From Pseudomonas sp. GM74 (lineage in GTDB: Bacteria > Pseudomonadota > Gammaproteobacteria > Pseudomonadales > Pseudomonadaceae): a DNA stretch of 64,000 nucleotides. The translations under genes were made by a program, and so were the position numbers. The notes beneath the pieces are model-generated. The model saw nothing but the letters and a program-made list of their open reading frames with translations. It was not told where the DNA came from and ran no database searches. How positions within the stretch are numbered: the first letter of the stretch is position 1; each line of letters begins with the position of its first letter. The stretch spans positions 1-64,000 of the forward strand of contig NZ_AKJG01000046.1 of NCBI RefSeq assembly GCF_000282455.1. Reading direction: 5' to 3'. Of the stretch, positions 60,292-64,000 are shown piece by piece.

Positions 60292-61602
60292 ATGCAAGTT
60301 TCTGTTGAAAATACTACTGCTCTTGAGCGCCGCATGAGCGTCACCGTGCCGGCTGAGCGCATCGAGAGCCAGGTCAACAAGCGTCTGCAGCAGACCGCCC
60401 AAAAGGCCAAGATTGCTGGCTTCCGTCCAGGCAAAGTGCCAATGAGCGAAATCAAGCGCCGTTTCGGTGCTGACGCTCGCCAGGAAGCTGTAGGCGACGT
60501 GATCCAGTCTTCCTTCTACGAAGCTGTGGTTGAGCAGAAGCTGAACCCGGCTGGTCAGCCTTCGATCGAGCCAAAATCCCTGGAAGCAGGCAAGGACCTG
60601 GAATACGTAGCCGTATTCGAAGTGTTCCCTGAGTTCACCGTTGCCGGTTTCGAAGGTATCGCCGTAGAGCGCCTGAGCGCTGACGTGTCTGATGCCGATC
60701 TGGACAAGATGCTGGACATCCTGCGCAAGCAGAACACCCGTTTCGAAGTGGCCGATCGCGCCGCTCAAAACGAAGACCAGCTGAACATCGATTTCGTCGG
60801 CAAGGTCGACGGTGAAGTGTTCGCTGGCGGTTCCGCCAAGGGTACTCAGCTGGTTCTGGGTTCCGGTCGCATGATCCCTGGTTTCGAAGATGGCCTGGTT
60901 GGCGCAAAAGCCGGTGAAGAGCGCGTTCTGAACCTGACTTTCCCAGAGGACTATCAGAACCTGGACCTGGCTGGCAAAACCGCCGAGTTCACCGTGACCG
61001 TCAACACCGTTTCCGAGCCAAAGCTGCCAGAACTGACCGAGGAGTTCTTCGCTCAATTCGGCATCAAGGAAACCGGTCTGGAAGGCTTCCGCGCCGAAGT
61101 TCGCAAGAACATGGAGCGTGAGCTGCGTCAGGCGATCAAATCCAAGGTCAAGAATCAGGTAATGGACGGTCTGCTGGCCACCAACCCGATCGAAGTGCCA
61201 AAGGCTCTGCTGTCCAACGAAGTTGACCGTCTGCGCGTGCAGGCTGTCCAGCAGTTCGGCGGCAACATCAAGCCAGACCAACTGCCGGCCGAGCTGTTCG
61301 AAGAACAAGCCAAGCGCCGTGTAGTGCTGGGCCTGATCGTGGCTGAAGTGGTCAAGCAATTCGACCTCAAGCCTGACGAAACCCGCGTTCGCGAGATGAT
61401 TCAGGAAATGGCTTCGGCCTACCAGGAGCCTGAGCAAGTTGTGTCCTGGTACTACAAGAACGACCAGCAACTGAACGAAGTTCGCTCGGTTGTGCTGGAA
61501 GAGCAAGTTGTGGATACTGTTCTGCAGAAAGCTAGCGTGACCGACAAATCGGTCTCTTACGAAGAAGCGGTCAAGCCGGTAGAAGCACCACAAGCCGACT
61601 GA
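60292..61602 (+). CDS. tig: Trigger factor
   Basis: A 436-residue ribosome-associated chaperone starting [15 protein letters not shown] behind GAGGAATATCC. It has the ribosome-binding loop GFRPGKVP (about res. 43-50), a FKBP-type PPIase domain and a C-terminal chaperone domain. It is followed by clpP and clpX in the conserved order. Confidence 0.97.
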   Translation: MQVSVENTTALERRMSVTVPAERIESQVNKRLQQTAQKAKIAGFRPGKVPMSEIKRRFGADARQEAVGDVIQSSFYEAVVEQKLNPAGQPSIEPKSLEAGKDLEYVAVFEVFPEFTVAGFEGIAVERLSADVSDADLDKMLDILRKQNTRFEVADRAAQNEDQLNIDFVGKVDGEVFAGGSAKGTQLVLGSGRMIPGFEDGLVGAKAGEERVLNLTFPEDYQNLDLAGKTAEFTVTVNTVSEPKLPELTEEFFAQFGIKETGLEGFRAEVRKNMERELRQAIKSKVKNQVMDGLLATNPIEVPKALLSNEVDRLRVQAVQQFGGNIKPDQLPAELFEEQAKRRVVLGLIVAEVVKQFDLKPDETRVREMIQEMASAYQEPEQVVSWYYKNDQQLNEVRSVVLEEQVVDTVLQKASVTDKSVSYEEAVKPVEAPQAD

Positions 61603-61628
61603 TCACTTTTGCGGTAAGAAGCAAACAC

Positions 61629-61656
61629 CATAAGCCAGCCTTCGAGCTGGCTTATG
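61629..61656 (+). terminator. Hairpin between tig and clpP
   Basis: CATAAGCCAGC pairs with GCTGGCTTATG around a short loop, without a T-run; likely an attenuating or mRNA-stabilising hairpin. Confidence 0.6.
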
Positions 61657-61695
61657 CGTATTCAAGACATAACTATTTGGGAGTGACTGCAGAGC

Positions 61696-62331
61696 ATGTT
61701 CCGTAATTCGTATATTCAGCAGAACTCTGATATCCAGGCCGCAGGCGGCCTGGTCCCGATGGTTGTCGAGCAGTCCGCTCGTGGCGAGCGCGCCTATGAC
61801 ATCTACTCGCGTCTCCTCAAGGAGCGGGTGATCTTTCTGGTTGGTCCGGTAGAGGACTACATGGCCAACCTGATCTGTGCGCAACTGCTGTTCCTTGAAG
61901 CGGAAAACCCGGACAAGGACATCCATCTCTATATCAACTCCCCGGGTGGTTCGGTGACGGCGGGCATGTCGATCTATGACACCATGCAGTTCATCAAACC
62001 CAACGTGGCGACCACCTGTATCGGTCAGGCGTGCAGCATGGGTGCGTTCCTGCTGACGGCCGGTGCTCCTGGCAAGCGTTACTGCCTGCCGAACTCGCGT
62101 GTGATGATTCACCAGCCACTGGGTGGTTTCCAGGGCCAGGCGTCGGATATCGAAATCCATGCCAAGGAAATCCTCTTCATTCGTGAGCGTCTCAACACGC
62201 TGATGGCCCAGCATAGCGGGCGCACTCTCGAAGAAATCGAGCGCGATACCAATCGCGACAATTTCATGAGTGCGGAAGCCGCGCGTGAGTACGGGTTGAT
62301 CGATGAAGTGATCAGCCAGCGTCCTGCTTAA
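61696..62331 (+). CDS. clpP: ATP-dependent Clp protease proteolytic subunit ClpP
   Basis: A 211-residue serine protease with catalytic Ser114 (GQACSMGA), His139 (VMIHQPLGG) and the C-terminal Asp region (RDTNRDNFM). It forms the proteolytic tetradecamer used by ClpX and ClpA. Confidence 0.97.
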   Translation: MFRNSYIQQNSDIQAAGGLVPMVVEQSARGERAYDIYSRLLKERVIFLVGPVEDYMANLICAQLLFLEAENPDKDIHLYINSPGGSVTAGMSIYDTMQFIKPNVATTCIGQACSMGAFLLTAGAPGKRYCLPNSRVMIHQPLGGFQGQASDIEIHAKEILFIRERLNTLMAQHSGRTLEEIERDTNRDNFMSAEAAREYGLIDEVISQRPA

Positions 62332-62442
62332 AATAAGCAGCTCAAAATAAGGTTGGTCGGCGGGTCCGACACCTGCGGGCTTGAAAAAGCCCGCAATAGC
62401 CTTCATCTTGTGTTGCAAGCCTATCGGATTTGGATCGAACGA

Positions 62443-63726
62443 ATGACTGACACCCGCAACGGCGAGGACAACGGCAAGCTGCTCTATTGCTCCTTCTGTG
62501 GCAAAAGCCAGCATGAAGTACGCAAATTGATTGCCGGCCCCTCGGTCTTTATCTGCGACGAGTGCGTCGACCTGTGCAACGACATCATCCGCGAGGAGGT
62601 GCAGGAAGCACAGGCCGAAAGCAGCGCGCATAAATTGCCTTCGCCTAAAGAAATCAGCGGCATCCTTGATCAGTATGTGATTGGTCAGGAGCGTGCGAAA
62701 AAGGTTCTGGCCGTAGCGGTGTACAACCACTACAAGCGCCTGAATCAGCGTGACAAAAAGAATGACGACGTCGAACTCGGCAAGAGCAACATCCTGCTGA
62801 TCGGCCCGACAGGCTCGGGTAAGACCCTGCTTGCCGAAACACTGGCCCGTTTGCTGAACGTTCCGTTCACCATCGCCGACGCAACCACCCTCACCGAGGC
62901 GGGTTACGTGGGTGAAGATGTCGAGAACATCATTCAGAAGCTGTTGCAGAAGTGCGATTACGACGTGGAAAAAGCCCAGATGGGCATCGTCTACATCGAT
63001 GAGATCGACAAGATTTCGCGCAAGTCTGACAACCCGTCGATCACCCGGGACGTTTCCGGTGAAGGCGTGCAGCAGGCCCTGCTCAAGTTGATCGAAGGCA
63101 CGGTCGCTTCCGTTCCGCCACAAGGTGGTCGCAAGCATCCGCAGCAGGAATTCCTGCAGGTCGACACCCGTAACATCCTGTTCATCTGCGGTGGCGCGTT
63201 CTCTGGTCTTGAGAAGGTCATTCAAAACCGTTCCACCAAGGGTGGCATCGGTTTCAATGCGGAAGTGCGCAGCAAGGAAGAAGGCAAGAAAGTCGGTGAG
63301 TCCCTGCGTGAAGTCGAGCCTGACGATCTGGTCAAGTTCGGTCTGATCCCGGAGTTCGTCGGTCGTCTGCCGGTACTTGCCACGCTGGACGAGCTCGACG
63401 AGGCTGCGTTGATGCAGATCCTCACCGAGCCGAAAAATGCTCTGACCAAGCAGTATGCCAAGCTGTTCGAGATGGAAGGCGTGGATCTGGAATTCCGGAC
63501 CGACGCTCTGAAATCGGTCGCCAAGCGTGCCCTGGAGCGTAAAACCGGTGCCCGTGGCCTGCGTTCGATTCTCGAAGGTGTATTGCTCGACACTATGTAT
63601 GAAATCCCCTCGCAATCGGAGGTGAGCAAAGTAGTGATCGATGAAAGCGTGATAGAAGGCAAGTCCAAGCCACTGTATATCTACGAGAACAGTGAGCCGA
63701 CCGCCAAGGCCGCGCCAGACGCTTAA
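62443..63726 (+). CDS. clpX: Clp protease ATPase subunit ClpX
   Basis: A 427-residue AAA+ unfoldase starting [13 protein letters not shown] (62443). N-terminal zinc finger CSFC...CDEC, Walker A GPTGSGKT, Walker B VYIDEID, and the ClpP-docking IGF-type loop (KGGIGF). It unfolds substrates for ClpP. Confidence 0.97.
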   Translation: MTDTRNGEDNGKLLYCSFCGKSQHEVRKLIAGPSVFICDECVDLCNDIIREEVQEAQAESSAHKLPSPKEISGILDQYVIGQERAKKVLAVAVYNHYKRLNQRDKKNDDVELGKSNILLIGPTGSGKTLLAETLARLLNVPFTIADATTLTEAGYVGEDVENIIQKLLQKCDYDVEKAQMGIVYIDEIDKISRKSDNPSITRDVSGEGVQQALLKLIEGTVASVPPQGGRKHPQQEFLQVDTRNILFICGGAFSGLEKVIQNRSTKGGIGFNAEVRSKEEGKKVGESLREVEPDDLVKFGLIPEFVGRLPVLATLDELDEAALMQILTEPKNALTKQYAKLFEMEGVDLEFRTDALKSVAKRALERKTGARGLRSILEGVLLDTMYEIPSQSEVSKVVIDESVIEGKSKPLYIYENSEPTAKAAPDA

Positions 63727-63746
63727 GCGTCACGCAGCCGGTACAA

Positions 63747-63771
63747 AGAAGGGGCCTTCGGGCCCCTTTGC
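63747..63771 (+). terminator. Terminator after clpX
   Basis: AGGGGCC TTCG GGCCCCT stem-loop with a stable TTCG tetraloop and T-rich tail. A half REP unit lies at about 63795-63812; no gene is seen in 63772-63976. Confidence 0.88.
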
Positions 63772-63976
63772 TATTTTGGGGCCTGACCGGCAGGCGTTGG
63801 CTTGCCAGCGATGACGGTTTTTGAAGACGTATCCGGCCCATCCCGGCAGCTTTCGTAAGCTGCAATCTTTCAAGTGGTTCTTTTATCCGCTTGTTTTTTT
63901 CCAAGGCAGCCCCCATCTTGGTTTCAAGCTTACTTCCATCTGTTTACGGCCTTACGGCCGCCGTAGAGGCGAAATC

Positions 63977-64000
63977 ATGAAGACAACCATCGAATTGCCT
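63977..64000 (+). CDS. lon: Lon protease (N-terminal fragment)
   Basis: ATG at 63977 behind AGAGGCGAAATC opens MKTTIELP, the start of Pseudomonas Lon, cut by the window edge. Gene order tig-clpP-clpX-lon supports it. Confidence 0.8.

Overview
The window is chromosomal DNA of a Pseudomonas, most likely of the P. fluorescens group. The evidence is the high G+C content, the classic Pseudomonas REP palindromes (cctgtgggagcgggcttgc-type), the tRNA-Arg/His/Leu/His block followed by tig-clpP-clpX-lon, and core genes such as nudE, sstT, nhaR and folD.

Layout. 1-1798: end of a family 2 glycosyltransferase, a LABN-domain membrane protein and an ArnT-like family 39 glycosyltransferase. 1949-49630: a roughly 48-kb accessory catabolic region for steroids by the 9,10-seco pathway. 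49828-58058: ordinary or small Pseudomonas genes (DUF1993, SstT, MFS pump, NhaR, lipoprotein, TerC, small proteins, PbpG). 58298-64000: folD, four tRNAs, tig, clpP, clpX and the first codons of lon.

How the steroid genes fit together. A DUF1302 porin-like protein and a DUF1329 exported protein probably handle uptake. Hydroxysteroid SDRs, a ketosteroid isomerase, KstD and a second KstD-type flavoprotein prepare ring A. KshA/KshB hydroxylate C9 and open ring B. HsaA/HsaB hydroxylate the 9,10-seco phenol, HsaC cleaves ring A, HsaD hydrolyses the product, and HsaE/F/G take the C5 fragment to pyruvate and propionyl-CoA. The C/D-ring remnant (HIP) is activated by a FadD3-like ligase and broken down by IpdF, two heteromeric acyl-CoA dehydrogenase pairs, EchA20, IpdAB, IpdC and FadA6. 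A TeiR/TesR-like LuxR protein is the likely activator. No side-chain genes are seen, so this locus supports growth on C19 androstanes, or on C19 products of side-chain removal encoded elsewhere.

The most interesting signal is a previously unlabelled 19-bp operator-like motif, CTAGTCC-N4-GGACGATG. It occurs about 12 times, almost only in front of steroid operons, 58-102 bp before start codons. It is symmetric or doubled between divergent operons. It marks unexpected regulon members: a 55-residue exported peptide, a RibBA-family protein whose two active sites both look destroyed, an SRPBCC protein and an exported SurE homologue. A self-contained type VI effector/immunity pair (PAAR-DUF2235 lipase plus DUF2931 lipoprotein) sits inside the cluster and lacks the motif.
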